Shown: positions 1 through 8,989 of the stretch, in pieces
Position numbering within the stretch: the first letter of the stretch is position 1
How the letters are laid out: the number at the start of each line of letters is the position of its first letter
NCBI GenBank assembly: GCA_046294345.1
Contig: JBKBJT010000005.1
Span: 1-64,000 of the forward strand
Length of the DNA stretch: 64,000 nucleotides
Reading direction: 5' to 3'
From: Ferrovibrio sp046294345
GTDB lineage: Bacteria > Pseudomonadota > Alphaproteobacteria > Ferrovibrionales > Ferrovibrionaceae
The notes under the pieces: model-generated
What the model was told of the DNA's origin: nothing
What the model saw: only the letters and a program-made list of their open reading frames with translations
Database searches by the model: none
Translations under genes and position numbers: made by a program

Positions 1-99
1 GGCGGAGGAACTGGTGAACGACTCTTCGAGCAGGGCGGCAAAATTCTCGTTATCCGCGGAATAGGTCTCCGCAGCCTGAGCGGCACTACGCTTAGCCAT
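1..99 (-). CDS. rpsA: 30S ribosomal protein S1, N-terminal fragment
   Basis: The gene runs off the left edge of the window and only its first 33 codons are visible. The reading MAKRSAAQAAETYS is followed by ENFAALLEESF, which matches the opening of alphaproteobacterial ribosomal protein S1, the mRNA-binding protein of the small subunit. The start ATG (97-99, complement) has an AGGAG ribosome binding site about five bases upstream. It lies 130 bp downstream of cmk on the same strand, and cmk-rpsA is a standard gene pair in this class, which supports the call despite the short fragment. Confidence 0.85.
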   Translation of the reverse strand, partial: MAKRSAAQAAETYSADNENFAALLEESFTSSSA

Positions 100-229
100 A
101 TTTTCTCCTAGATGCCCCTGATGTTGGGCCTGCCGGGGTGCGTATCTGAAGGCACCACCGCGGGGCGGGCAGGCATCCGGCGCCGACGCGAGCGAACCGG
201 TGGGTTGAGTGGGCCGCCTGAAGCGGACG

Positions 230-898
230 TCAGCGCCTCAGGGTTGCCGTAACGGCCTCAATAGCCGCAGCAACGGCGGCTTCTATAGCCAAATCCGAGG
301 TATCCAGCAAGTGGGCATCGTCGGCGGGCTTCAATGGCGCGGCAGCGCGGGCCTGGTCCTGGGCGTCGCGCTGGCGCAGATCGGCCAGAACCCGCTCAAA
401 ACTAACATTTTCGCCCTTATCCATCAGTTCCTTATAGCGCCGCTCGGCCCGCACCTCGTCGCGGGCGGTGACGAACAGCTTCACCGGCGCATCGGGGCAG
501 ACCACGGTGCCGATATCGCGGCCATCCAACACGGCGCCCGCCTTGCCGCCGGGCGGCTGGTGAGCGAAACGGCGCTGGAAATCCAGCAGGGCCGCCCGCA
601 CACCGGGGATGGTCGCCACTTTGGAGGCCGCCAGCCCCACCGCCTCGGACCGCAGGTCGGGCGCGGCGCGATCGGATTCACCCAGCGATTCCGCGGCCTT
701 GGTGGCAACAACCGGATCGGCCGGATCGCCACCCTGGCGCAGCACCCGTGAGCCCACGGCGCGATAGAGCGCGCCGGTATCGAGATAGGCATAGCCGAAA
801 TGATCGGCCAGCCGGCGGGCCAGGGTGCCCTTTCCGGCGGCGACCGGACCATCGACGGCTATGATGATGGAATGGGTGGCTTTTCCGGGCATGCTCAT
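230..898 (-). CDS. cmk: Cytidylate kinase
   Basis: Cytoplasmic (d)CMP kinase, which phosphorylates CMP and dCMP with ATP in pyrimidine salvage and DNA precursor supply. The 222-residue product has the phosphate-binding loop GPVAAGKGT near residue 16, the Asp-Thr-Gly-Ala-Leu-Tyr-Arg nucleotide-binding segment and the DGRDIGTVV motif, all typical of Cmk. The reading frame stays open about 230 bases further upstream, but that extension shows no family similarity. The chosen start (MSMPGK) is preceded by AAGGGG and places the P-loop at the usual distance from the N-terminus. In many relatives aroA lies directly upstream of cmk. Here the upstream neighbour is a divergent transporter gene instead. 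The gene likely shares transcription with rpsA. Confidence 0.95.
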   Translation of the reverse strand: MSMPGKATHSIIIAVDGPVAAGKGTLARRLADHFGYAYLDTGALYRAVGSRVLRQGGDPADPVVATKAAESLGESDRAAPDLRSEAVGLAASKVATIPGVRAALLDFQRRFAHQPPGGKAGAVLDGRDIGTVVCPDAPVKLFVTARDEVRAERRYKELMDKGENVSFERVLADLRQRDAQDQARAAAPLKPADDAHLLDTSDLAIEAAVAAAIEAVTATLRR

Positions 899-1013
899 GC
901 CCCTTGGTAGACTGCCCGCCACGGCCGAAACAAGGGATTGCCGCCGGGAATTCGGCTCAAGCCGGGGCGGAACGCTTCTCATTTGCCAGGCCCGCGGCCA
1001 GCCGTTACCCCTG

Positions 1014-1931
1014 ATGCCCATGGAATGGGCATGGATTCCGATCACCATCTGGGCCGCCTTCTGCCAGACCATCCGCACCGGCCTGCAGAAGCAACTGAAA
1101 GGCCGCCTAAGCACCAATGGCGCCAGCTTCACACGTTTCGTGTACGGGCTGCCGCTGGCCGCCGCCTATCTGGGCGCCACGCTGTGGGCCACGGGCAAAA
1201 CGATGCCGGCCGGCCATGGCGACTTCTATCTGTGGACGGCCCTGGGCGCAGTGGCGCAGATCCTGGCCACCAACCTGCTGATCCTCGCGCTGTCCATGCG
1301 CAACTTCGTGGTGGCGACGGCCTATTCCAAGACCGAGGCCCTGCAGGCCGCCGCCTTCGGCATGGTGATCCTGGCCGAACCGGTGAGCATGGGCGGCGTG
1401 GCCGCCATCGTGATCGGCACGCTGGGCGTGCTGCTGATCTCGCTGAAGGGCAGCGAAAACCCCACGCGCGCCTTCCTGCTGGGCTGGACCGAACGTTCGG
1501 CGCTGGTCGGTATCGGTTCGGGCGCCTTGTTTGCCATTTCCGCCATCGGCTTTCGCGCCGCCTCGCTGTCGCTGGATGAAGATTTCCTGCCGCTGGCCGC
1601 GGCGACGACGCTGGTGCATGCCATCGTGTTGCAGATCGCCCTGATGATGGCCTATCTCGGCCTGCGCGAACCGGGCGAACTGCGCCGGGTGGCCGCAGCC
1701 TGGCGGCCGGGCCTGATCGTCGGCATGGCCTCGGCGGCAGGTTCGGCCGGTTGGTTCACCGCCATGGCCCTGCAGGTGGCGGCCTATGTGCGCATGCTGG
1801 GGATGACCGAAATGGTCTTCACCTTCCTGATGTCGTATCTGGTGTTCCGCGAACGACCGACACGCAGCGAGGTGGTCGGCGTGATCGTGCTGCTGGCCGG
1901 CATCCTGCTCGGGCTGGCCGTGCGGAAATAG
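1014..1931 (+). CDS. EamA/DMT-family membrane transporter
   Basis: A 305-residue integral membrane protein with about ten hydrophobic segments arranged as two EamA repeats, the fold of the drug/metabolite transporter superfamily. Members export amino acids, nucleosides or other metabolites, but nothing in the sequence defines the substrate. The N-terminal repeat begins with the IPITIWAAFCQTIRTGLQ helix and the C-terminal repeat ends in a conserved ERPTRSEVVGVIVLLAGI stretch. The frame is open upstream to 825, but that part overlaps cmk antisense and is not membrane-like. The ATG at 1014, or the one two codons later, is the sensible start. The gene is divergent from cmk and convergent with the purine permease gene. 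Confidence 0.85.
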   Translation: MPMEWAWIPITIWAAFCQTIRTGLQKQLKGRLSTNGASFTRFVYGLPLAAAYLGATLWATGKTMPAGHGDFYLWTALGAVAQILATNLLILALSMRNFVVATAYSKTEALQAAAFGMVILAEPVSMGGVAAIVIGTLGVLLISLKGSENPTRAFLLGWTERSALVGIGSGALFAISAIGFRAASLSLDEDFLPLAAATTLVHAIVLQIALMMAYLGLREPGELRRVAAAWRPGLIVGMASAAGSAGWFTAMALQVAAYVRMLGMTEMVFTFLMSYLVFRERPTRSEVVGVIVLLAGILLGLAVRK

Positions 1932-1944
1932 CCGAAAAAGAAAA

Positions 1945-1970
1945 CGGGCGGCAGGTTACCCCGCCGCCCG
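1945..1970 (-). terminator. Intrinsic terminator between convergent transporter genes
   Basis: A perfect 8-bp stem (CGGGCGGC with GCCGCCCG) around a 10-base loop lies between the two convergent genes. On the minus strand the stem is followed by GTTTTCTTTTTC, a good U-rich tail, so it should end the NCS2 permease transcript. On the plus strand only a short ATTTT follows, so it may act weakly in that direction. Confidence 0.75.
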
Positions 1971-1994
1971 CAGCATTTTGGCCGCCGTGGCGCG

Positions 1995-3284
1995 TCAGGC
2001 CACGATGAACTTGATCAGGAAGACCAGCGAAACCGCCGCCATCACCGGATGGATATCCTTGGCGCGGCCGGTGAATATCTTCAGCACGACGAAGGTGATG
2101 AAACCCAGGCCGATGCCGGTGGCGATCGAGAAGGTGAAGGGCATCATCACGGCGGTGATCACGGCCGGCAGGTATTCGGTGATATCCTCCCAGTCGACGC
2201 GGGCGAGGCTGCTGGCCATCACGCAGGCCACGAAGATCAGCGCCGGCGCGGTGGCATAGACCGGGATCGAGCCGGCCAGCGGAGCGAAGAACAGCGCCAG
2301 CAGGAAGAGGATCGCCACCACCACGGCGGTGAGGCCGGTGCGGCCGCCCACGCGAATGCCGGCTGCCGATTCGATGTAGCTGGTGGTGGTGGAGGTACCG
2401 AGCGCCGCGCCGGCAATGGTCGCGGTGGAATCGGCGACCAGCGCACGACCCAGGCGTTTCAGCTTGCCGTCCTTGTCCATCAGGCCGGCACGCGGCGCGA
2501 CCGCCACCAGCGTGCCCGCCGTGTCGAACAGATCGACCATCAGGAAGGCGAAGACAATGGTGAGCAGGCCGAGCGACAGCGCGCCGCTGACATCCATCTG
2601 CAGCAGCGTGGGCGCCAGACTGGGCGGTGCCGACACGAGACCGCCGAATGGCGACAGGCCCAGCGCGATTCCGAGCACGGTGACGCCGAGGATCGAGATC
2701 ATGATCGCGCCGGGCACCTTCCGGTAATCCAGCACGGCAATGATAAAGAATCCGAGGATCGCCATGCCGACCGCCGGGCTCATCAGCTTGCCCAGGCCAA
2801 CCAGAGTCGCGGCGTGATCCACGACGACGCCGGCATTCTTCAGGCCGATCAGGCCGAGGAACAGGCCGATACCGGCGCCGATGGCGTATTTCTGCGACAT
2901 CGGGATCGAGTTGATGATCTTTTCGCGCACCGGCAGCACCGAAAGGATCAGGAAGAGGATGCCGGAGACGAAGACGGCGCCCAGGGCGATCTGCCAGCTA
3001 TGGCCCATGCCCAGCACCACGCCATAGGTAAAATAGGCATTCAGGCCCATGCCGGGGGCAAGCGCCACCGGATAATTCGCATACAGACCCATGATCGCGG
3101 TGCCGATGGCGGCCGCCAGGCAGGTGGCGACGAAGGCGGCGCCCTTGTCGATGCCGGCATCGCCCAGGATCGCCGGGTTGACGAAAATGATGTAGGCCAT
3201 GGTAAGGAAGGTGGTGATGCCGGCCAGCACCTCGGTGCGGACGGTGGTGCCGTTTTCGGCAAGCTTGAAATATTTATCAAGCAT
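1995..3284 (-). CDS. NCS2-family purine permease (AzgA/GhxP type)
   Basis: A 429-residue polytopic inner-membrane protein of the nucleobase:cation symporter-2 family, in the AzgA/PbuG branch that imports guanine, hypoxanthine or adenine with protons. Diagnostic stretches are the N-terminal GITTFLTMAYIIFVNP, the ALAPGMGLNAYF helix and the later DLFDTAGTLVAVAPRAG segment. The start at MLDKYFKLAENGT has a strong AGGGGG ribosome binding site nine bases upstream. The frame extends 16 codons further, but that extension is not conserved in type. No purine riboswitch is visible in the short leader. The exact nucleobase cannot be decided from sequence. Confidence 0.9.
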   Translation of the reverse strand: MLDKYFKLAENGTTVRTEVLAGITTFLTMAYIIFVNPAILGDAGIDKGAAFVATCLAAAIGTAIMGLYANYPVALAPGMGLNAYFTYGVVLGMGHSWQIALGAVFVSGILFLILSVLPVREKIINSIPMSQKYAIGAGIGLFLGLIGLKNAGVVVDHAATLVGLGKLMSPAVGMAILGFFIIAVLDYRKVPGAIMISILGVTVLGIALGLSPFGGLVSAPPSLAPTLLQMDVSGALSLGLLTIVFAFLMVDLFDTAGTLVAVAPRAGLMDKDGKLKRLGRALVADSTATIAGAALGTSTTTSYIESAAGIRVGGRTGLTAVVVAILFLLALFFAPLAGSIPVYATAPALIFVACVMASSLARVDWEDITEYLPAVITAVMMPFTFSIATGIGLGFITFVVLKIFTGRAKDIHPVMAAVSLVFLIKFIVA

Positions 3285-3416
3285 TTGTCTGGTCCCCCTG
3301 ATCATCGCCCGACCGCCCATGCCCCCCGGCATGCCGTTGCGGTCGAGTCGCTAGATTCGACTTTAGTATGAAACCTTCCCCCGGCCTACCCGTTCCTTAA
3401 CGACAGACCCAATCCC

Positions 3417-5192
3417 ATGACCCTTCCCCAGATCGAAATCCTCGCCCTGCTTGCAGGGGCCCTGGCCATGTTCGCCTGGGGCCGCTGGCGCCATGACGTG
3501 GTCGCGCTGACCGTGCTGTTCATCGCCATTGCCATGGGCCTGGTAAAACCCGACGAGGCTTTCGCCGGATTCGGCCATCCGGCGGTGATCACCGTCGCCG
3601 CCGCCCTGGTGATCAGCCGGGCCATCGCCGGCACCGGCGTGCTGAGCACGGCCGCCGCCTGGCTGGCGGGCCGCGCGGAACATCCCACCCTGCTGCTGGT
3701 CCTGCTCTGCCTGCCGGCGGCATTCGCGTCCGCCGTGATGAATAACGTGGCGGCGCTGGCGCTGATCATGCCGGCGGCGATTGCCGCCTGCCAGGCGGCA
3801 GGGCGTTCGCCGAGCCTGGCCCTGATGCCGCTGTCGTATGCCACCGTGCTGGGCGGCGTGATCACCCTGATCGGCACGCCGGCCAACGTGATCGTTTCAG
3901 GGGTACGAGCCGACAAGCTGGGCCAGGGCTTCGGCCTGCTCGAATTCGCGCCCATCGGCATCCCCGTCACCCTGGCCGGCGTGGCCTTCATCGCGCTGCT
4001 GGGCTGGCGCCTCGTGCCGCAGCGCGTGGCGGCCGGCCGCGACGACCATGGCGGCGTGCAGGAATACCTGCTGGAAACCACGGTGGAAAAAGATTCCGCG
4101 CTGATCGGCAAGCTGCTGGGCGATGTCTATGCCATGATCGATGAATACGAGGCCTCGCTGCTGGGGCTGAAACGCGGCAGCGTGCATATCCCGGGAGCGG
4201 CGCAATGGACGCCGGTACGCGAAGGCGACACGCTGCTGATCGAGGCCGCACCCGACAAGGCCGGCGCCATGCTCAAGCCGCTGGGTCTGGCATTGATCAA
4301 ACCCGGGCGCGACGTGAAACCAGAGAACAAGGCCAGCGACCTGCATATCGCCGAAGCCGTGGTGCGGCCTTTCGGCGGCATCATCGAGATGACACCGGCC
4401 GAGCTGCGCCTGCGCCAGCGCCATGCGGTGAACCTGCTGGGCGTGGCGCGCGAGGGCAGCAACCGCTTTGGGGGGCTGAAGGACTGGCGTTTCCATGCCG
4501 GCGACGTGCTGCTGCTGCAGGGCGAAGCCGAACGCGTGAACGAGGCCATCGGCGCACTGGGTCTGCTGCCGCTGGCGCAGCGCGATCTGCCGCTGCGCCA
4601 GCCGGGCAACCTGCTGCTGACGCTGGGCATTCCATTGGCCGGCCTGCTGGCACTGGTTTTCGAACTGGCACCGGCGGCGATCTGCCTGGGCGCGGCGGCC
4701 ACTTTGCTGCTGGTGACGCGGCGCCTGAGCCTGCGCGAGGCCTACCAGTCGGTGGATGCGTCCGTGCTGGTGATGCTGGCGGCCTTGATGCCGGTGGGCG
4801 ATGCCTTCGACAACACGGGCACGACGGGCCTGCTGGCGAAGCTGCTGGTCGACCTTTCCGGCGAGATCGGCCCGATCTGGCTGCTGGGCCTGACATTGCT
4901 GCTGACCATGTGGGTGTCCGACATGGTGAACAACGCCGCCACCGCGCTGCTGATGGCACCCCTGAGCATCGACATCGCCAGACAGATCGATGTGAATCCC
5001 GATGCCTTCCTGATGGCCGTGGTGGTCGGCGCCTCCTGTGCCTTCCTCTCGCCCATCGGACACCAGAACAACCTGCTGGTGATGGGCCCGGGCGGCTATC
5101 GCTTCGGCGATTACTGGCGGCTCGGCCTGCCGCTGCAGGTCGTGGTGTTCGTCACCAGCATGCTGGTGCTGCCGATCTTCTGGCCGCTCTAG
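3417..5192 (+). CDS. SLC13-family permease with two TrkA-C domains
   Basis: A 591-residue membrane transporter of the divalent anion:sodium symporter/ArsB-like clan. An N-terminal membrane half carries SAVMNNVAALALIMP and the GTPANVIVSG motif. A soluble middle region (about residues 205-390) contains two RCK_C/TrkA-C-like domains. A C-terminal membrane half carries the equivalent signatures VNNAATALLMAP and SPIGHQNNLLVMGPGGY. This architecture is seen in sulfate, dicarboxylate or metal-ion transporters, and the substrate is not determinable here. The 3' end overlaps the convergent trxC stop by four bases. Confidence 0.88.
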   Translation: MTLPQIEILALLAGALAMFAWGRWRHDVVALTVLFIAIAMGLVKPDEAFAGFGHPAVITVAAALVISRAIAGTGVLSTAAAWLAGRAEHPTLLLVLLCLPAAFASAVMNNVAALALIMPAAIAACQAAGRSPSLALMPLSYATVLGGVITLIGTPANVIVSGVRADKLGQGFGLLEFAPIGIPVTLAGVAFIALLGWRLVPQRVAAGRDDHGGVQEYLLETTVEKDSALIGKLLGDVYAMIDEYEASLLGLKRGSVHIPGAAQWTPVREGDTLLIEAAPDKAGAMLKPLGLALIKPGRDVKPENKASDLHIAEAVVRPFGGIIEMTPAELRLRQRHAVNLLGVAREGSNRFGGLKDWRFHAGDVLLLQGEAERVNEAIGALGLLPLAQRDLPLRQPGNLLLTLGIPLAGLLALVFELAPAAICLGAAATLLLVTRRLSLREAYQSVDASVLVMLAALMPVGDAFDNTGTTGLLAKLLVDLSGEIGPIWLLGLTLLLTMWVSDMVNNAATALLMAPLSIDIARQIDVNPDAFLMAVVVGASCAFLSPIGHQNNLLVMGPGGYRFGDYWRLGLPLQVVVFVTSMLVLPIFWPL

Positions 5193-5623
5193 ATATTCTG
5201 CTCGACCCAGCGCGTCAGCTGCGGCAGCGGCATGGCGCCGCTGATGCGCGCGATCTCGCGCCCGCCACGAAACAGCGCCAGCGTGGGAATCGAGCGGATA
5301 TTGAAACGCGCCGCCAGGCCCTGTTCGGCTTCGGTGTCCAGTTTGCCCACACGCAGGCGCGGCTCGAAGGTGGCGGCAGCCTGATCAATCACCGGCGCCA
5401 TCATGCGGCAGGGTCCGCACCAGGCCGCCCAGAAATCCACCAGCAGCGGCAGGTCGGCCGCGCCGGCATGGCGCTCGAAATTGGCCGATGTGAGCGTGAG
5501 CGGCCGGCCGGCGAACAGCGGCTGGCCGCATTTGCCGCATTTGCCGTGATCGGCCACACGCTCCGCCGCCAGACGGTTCACCGTGTTGCAATGGGGACAG
5601 GGGATAAGAACCTGATTCGACAT
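5189..5623 (-). CDS. trxC: Thioredoxin 2 (zinc-binding thioredoxin)
   Basis: A 144-residue cytoplasmic disulfide reductase of the TrxC type. The N-terminal zinc module has two Cys pairs (Cys9/Cys12 and Cys29/Cys32), followed by a thioredoxin fold with the active site WCGPC (Cys69, Cys72) and the cis-proline segment RSIPTLALF. Thioredoxin 2 proteins reduce protein disulfides and are typically induced by oxidative stress in other bacteria. No OxyR site was identified here. The length matches the family. Its stop overlaps the end of the convergent SLC13-type gene by four bases. Confidence 0.95.
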   Translation of the reverse strand: MSNQVLIPCPHCNTVNRLAAERVADHGKCGKCGQPLFAGRPLTLTSANFERHAGAADLPLLVDFWAAWCGPCRMMAPVIDQAAATFEPRLRVGKLDTEAEQGLAARFNIRSIPTLALFRGGREIARISGAMPLPQLTRWVEQNI

Positions 5624-5793
5624 GCGGAAATCCTCGGCTGCCTGGCCGGCATGATGCTGCTGGCTTTTCCTGTATGTATTAGCGGTATCTAAAATAACAA
5701 GAGGGCTGCGGCATCGCGTTTCAAATGATCGCTATCGCCGGCGGCGCGCTTGTGGAATCCTGTTGTCCAGAGGGTTGAGTGCCGCGTTCCCAA

Positions 5794-5815
5794 GGACCGG
5801 CAGCAGAACCGGTCC
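5794..5815 (+). terminator. Hairpin upstream of the EF-G-like gene
   Basis: A perfect 7-bp stem (GGACCGG with CCGGTCC) around an 8-base loop, followed by CCGTTTAAG, sits about 80 bases before the EF-G-like start. It could be a leader attenuator or a weak terminator. The U-tract is short, so the role is uncertain. I see nothing else clear in the 270-base interval between trxC and this gene. Confidence 0.3.
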
Positions 5816-5895
5816 CCGTTTAAGCCGCCAGGCTTGCCGCGTTATCGACGCGCCAGACCGCTTGCATCTCCATGCAGGCAGACAGGGAGACCGCC

Positions 5896-7959
5896 ATGCC
5901 GAATGCATCCTCCTCTTCCCATCCCAGTGTAAGCGCTGCCGGGAGCAATGCCCCCAGGGTCGCCGCTATTGTCGGTCCATATACGGCCGGCAAGACCACC
6001 CTGCTCGAAGCCCTGCTGTTCGCCGCCGGCGCGATTCCGCGCAAGGGTTCGGTGGCGGCCGGCACCAGCCTGGGCGACGCCTCGGCGGAAGCGCGCAGCC
6101 GCCAGATGACGGTGGAACCCAACCTGGCCCATTGCGATTTCCTCGGCGAGCCCTGGGTGCTGCTCGACTGCCCCGGCTCGGTGGAACTGGCGCAGGAAAG
6201 CCTCAGCGCGCTGATGGTGGCCGACATCGCCGTCGTGGTGGTGGAACCCGACCCGGCCCGCGCGGTGACGCTGGCGCCCTTGCTGAAATTCCTCGATGCG
6301 CGGCGCATCCCGCATCTGCTGTTCGTCAACAAGCTCGACAAGACCAGCATCCGCATGCGCGACCTGCTGGCCGCCCTGCAGCAGGTATCCAGCCGGCCGC
6401 TGGTGCTGCGCGAGGTGCCGATCCGCGAGAACGACGTGATCACCGGCTATGTCGATCTGGTATCGGAACGCGCCTATCGCTATGGCGAACAGAAACCCTC
6501 CGACTTGATCGAGATGCCGGCGGATATCCGCCCGCGCGAGAACGAGGCGCGGCAGCAGATGCTGGAGGCCATCGCCGATTTCGACGACGCATTGCTGGAA
6601 CAGTTGCTCGAAGACCGCGCGCCGGCGCCGAAGGATATCTATGCGCTGCTGCGCAAGGATGTGGCCAACGACCTGATCGTGCCGGTCTTTTTTGGTTCCG
6701 CCGAGCGCGGCAACGGCGTGATGCGCCTGTGGAAGGCCCTGCGCCACGAGACGCCGCATCATGATGCCACCGCCACGCGGCTGGACGTGAATGCCGATGG
6801 CGGGGCCCTGAGCGCCACGGTGTTCAAGACGCTGCATCAGGCCCATACCGGCAAGCTGAGCCTGGCGCGGCTGTGGCATGGCGGCATCGTCGAAAATGCC
6901 ATGCTGGGCGGCAAACGGCTGGGCGGGCTGTACCGCCTGATGGGCAATCATGTGGAAAAGGCCACGCAGGCGCAGGCCGGCGACATTGTCGGCCTTGCGC
7001 GGCTGGACGACATCGCCACCGGCCAGACCCTGAATGCCGAAGGCCAGGGCCGCGCCATCATCGACTGGCCCGACCCGGCGCCGCCGGTGCATGCCATGGC
7101 CCTGCATACTACCGACCGCAAGGATGAGGTGAAGCTGACGGCGGCACTGGCCAAACTGCGCGAGGAGGATCCAAGCCTGGTGATCGAGCAGACGGCAGGC
7201 CAACTGCTGCTGAAAGGCCAGGGCGAGATTCATCTGAAACTCAGCCTCGACAAGCTGCAGCAGCGCTTCAATGTCGGCGTGCATGGCAGCGCGCCGCTGA
7301 CCGCCTACAAGGAAACGATCCGCCACGGCACGCAGCAGCATGCGCGCTTCAAGCGGCAATCGGGCGGCCATGGCCAGTTCGCCGATATCAAGGTAGAGAT
7401 CGCGCCGCAGCCGCGCGGGGCGGGCTATGTTTTTGTCAATCGTGTCGTCGGCGGGGCAATCCCGAAGAACTTCATCCCTGCCGTGGACGACGGCATCCGG
7501 GAATCGCTGCATCGCGGCCCGCTGGGCTTTCCCGTGGTGGACGTGATGGTGACCCTGACCGACGGGCAGTATCACTCGGTGGACTCATCCGACCAGGCCT
7601 TCCGCACCGCCGGCGGGCTGGCTATGGCCGAGGGCCTGCCGAAATGCGCGCCCGTGCTGCTGGAGCCGATCCAGTCGGTCACCTTCACCGTGCCGAACGA
7701 ATATACGGCGAAGGTGCATGCCATCGTGTCGTCGCGGCGCGGGCAGATCCTGGGTATTGCCGCGCGCGAGGACTGGCCGGGCTGGGACCAGATCGACTGC
7801 TATATGCCCGAGGCCGAGATGCATGACCTGGCGGTCGAACTGCGCTCGATGACTTTGGGCGTCGGCGGCTTCACCGCGCGGTTCGACCATCTGCAGGAAC
7901 TGGCCGGCAAACTGGCCGACCGCGTGGTGGAAGACCGCCGCCGCGCCCTGGCGGCATAG
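5896..7959 (+). CDS. Elongation factor G-like translational GTPase
   Basis: A 687-residue paralogue of EF-G. It has the full EF-G layout: a G domain (about residues 20-290), domain II with KTLHQAHTGKLSLARLW, then domains III-V including a GGHGQFADIKVEI stretch and a C-terminal RRGQILGI segment. The P-loop GPYTAGKT (27-34) and NKLD (145-148) are intact. The usual DTPGH is DCPGS (91-95), so the catalytic His is replaced by Ser. The start was chosen for its GGGAGA ribosome binding site; an upstream in-frame ATG at 5872 lacks one. It is a stand-alone gene, not with rpsL/rpsG/tuf, which fits a FusA2-like accessory protein rather than the main EF-G. Confidence 0.85.
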   Translation: MPNASSSSHPSVSAAGSNAPRVAAIVGPYTAGKTTLLEALLFAAGAIPRKGSVAAGTSLGDASAEARSRQMTVEPNLAHCDFLGEPWVLLDCPGSVELAQESLSALMVADIAVVVVEPDPARAVTLAPLLKFLDARRIPHLLFVNKLDKTSIRMRDLLAALQQVSSRPLVLREVPIRENDVITGYVDLVSERAYRYGEQKPSDLIEMPADIRPRENEARQQMLEAIADFDDALLEQLLEDRAPAPKDIYALLRKDVANDLIVPVFFGSAERGNGVMRLWKALRHETPHHDATATRLDVNADGGALSATVFKTLHQAHTGKLSLARLWHGGIVENAMLGGKRLGGLYRLMGNHVEKATQAQAGDIVGLARLDDIATGQTLNAEGQGRAIIDWPDPAPPVHAMALHTTDRKDEVKLTAALAKLREEDPSLVIEQTAGQLLLKGQGEIHLKLSLDKLQQRFNVGVHGSAPLTAYKETIRHGTQQHARFKRQSGGHGQFADIKVEIAPQPRGAGYVFVNRVVGGAIPKNFIPAVDDGIRESLHRGPLGFPVVDVMVTLTDGQYHSVDSSDQAFRTAGGLAMAEGLPKCAPVLLEPIQSVTFTVPNEYTAKVHAIVSSRRGQILGIAAREDWPGWDQIDCYMPEAEMHDLAVELRSMTLGVGGFTARFDHLQELAGKLADRVVEDRRRALAA

Positions 7960-7984
7960 GCCGCCGGCGGGCGCTGGCGGCCTA
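7957..7984. terminator. Inverted repeat between convergent genes
   Basis: A perfect 9-bp inverted repeat (TAGGCCGCC with GGCGGCCTA) around a 10-base loop overlaps the stop codon of the EF-G-like gene and sits 15 bases beyond the GST stop. It is well placed to be a bidirectional terminator, but neither side has a long U-tract. Confidence 0.45.
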
Positions 7985-7999
7985 GCCACCTAGCGTGCC

Positions 8000-8608
8000 T
8001 CAGCCCACCGGCACCGTGGCCTTCACCGAGGGCCGCTCGAAGAAACGCGCCGCCCAGGCGGCGGTCTGCGGATATTTCTGCCGCCAGTTCATGTCGCCGA
8101 AGCGGAAATCGAGATAGCCCAGTGCGCAGGCGATCGAAACGGTGCCTATATCGACGCGGTCGCCGAAGGACGGCGCCAGCTTCTCGATCTCGGCCATGGC
8201 GCCGAGCACCTTCTTCATCTGGCCATCGGCCCAGTCGGACCAACGCTTGTCTTCCGGCCGCAGGAAACCCTCGTAGCGCACCAGCAGGGCGGCATCGAGC
8301 AGACCGTCGCCCAGCGCCTGCTGGCGCAGCACCGCCCAGCGCGAGGCATCGGCCGGGAAGAATTTCTTGCCCGCATGCAACGTGTCGAGATACTCGCAGA
8401 TCACGCGGCTGTCGAAGAGGTGCAGGCCGTCGTCGGTGACCAGCGTGGGCACCTTGGCGATCGGGTTGGCTTTCGCCACATCGGGATTCTGCGCAATCGG
8501 CGTGGTGGCGGCCGGGATGCGTTCGATCTTCGCATCCAGTCCGGTTTCCATGGCCAGGATGACCACTTTGCGCACATAGGGCGAGGTGGGGGAATAATAG
8601 AGCTTCAT
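8000..8608 (-). CDS. Glutathione S-transferase family protein
   Basis: A 202-residue soluble protein with an N-terminal thioredoxin-like GST domain (KLYYSPTSPYVRKV, with Ser in the position used for glutathione activation, and the VPTLVTDDG cis-proline loop). The all-helical C-terminal domain contains the ACALGYLDFRF stretch. It resembles the YibF/GstB group of bacterial GSTs, which conjugate or reduce small electrophiles. No partner gene suggests a substrate. The start follows a GAGGAAACCCC ribosome binding site. Confidence 0.88.
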   Translation of the reverse strand: MKLYYSPTSPYVRKVVILAMETGLDAKIERIPAATTPIAQNPDVAKANPIAKVPTLVTDDGLHLFDSRVICEYLDTLHAGKKFFPADASRWAVLRQQALGDGLLDAALLVRYEGFLRPEDKRWSDWADGQMKKVLGAMAEIEKLAPSFGDRVDIGTVSIACALGYLDFRFGDMNWRQKYPQTAAWAARFFERPSVKATVPVG

Positions 8609-8717
8609 GGGGTTTCCTCGTTGACGTTGGCCGGCAGACTAGCGGCCGGACGCCAGCGGCGCCATGCGGACAATGACGACAATATGGGCGCGACAATGCG
8701 GAGCCATGGGGGATATG

Positions 8718-8763
8718 AAAAAAAGCGCCGGCAGTGTCCGGGGCAACCCGGCACGGCCGGCGC
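8718..8763 (-). terminator. Strong intrinsic terminator of the transglutaminase operon
   Basis: An 8-bp outer stem (GCGCCGGC with GCCGGCGC) encloses an inner CCGGG/CCCGG stem. On the minus strand it is followed directly by seven U residues, a textbook Rho-independent terminator. It lies about 230 bases beyond the DUF3429 gene and so probably ends the leftward operon that starts at 16676. A second GC-rich hairpin without a U-tract sits at 8932-8949. The interval 8609-8989 otherwise shows no convincing gene. Confidence 0.85.
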
Positions 8764-8989
8764 AAGTGTCCGTCTCGCCACCCGGCCGTGGGAGACCCAG
8801 GGCCGGGGATACTCGCAGCCCGATGCGCCTCGGCACCGGATGCTGAAAGATACAAAGCAGGTTTCATGCCAGCGCCGGGATGGGGATTCCGCCCGCTTGC
8901 GGCCATTTGGCCCCGGTTTCATGCGCAAGAAGCGGGCGATGCCGCCCGCCTCCTGCCCAGCCATGAGGCATCAGGCAGCGGAGGGCCGG

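Noticed and set aside
3285..3416. Purine riboswitch upstream of the NCS2 permease
   Set aside because: The leader is short and I could not find the conserved three-way junction loops of a purine riboswitch.
3897..5063. 388-codon minus-strand frame opposite the SLC13-type transporter
   Set aside because: Antisense shadow with His/Gln-rich composition typical of reversed hydrophobic codons.
5842..7575. 577-codon minus-strand frame opposite the EF-G-like gene
   Set aside because: It lies entirely antisense to a clear translational GTPase gene and has no recognisable domain.
8605..8964. Possible 119-residue minus-strand gene between the GST and DUF3429 genes
   Set aside because: It runs through the strong intrinsic terminator, has no ribosome binding site and shows random Arg/Trp/Cys-rich composition.
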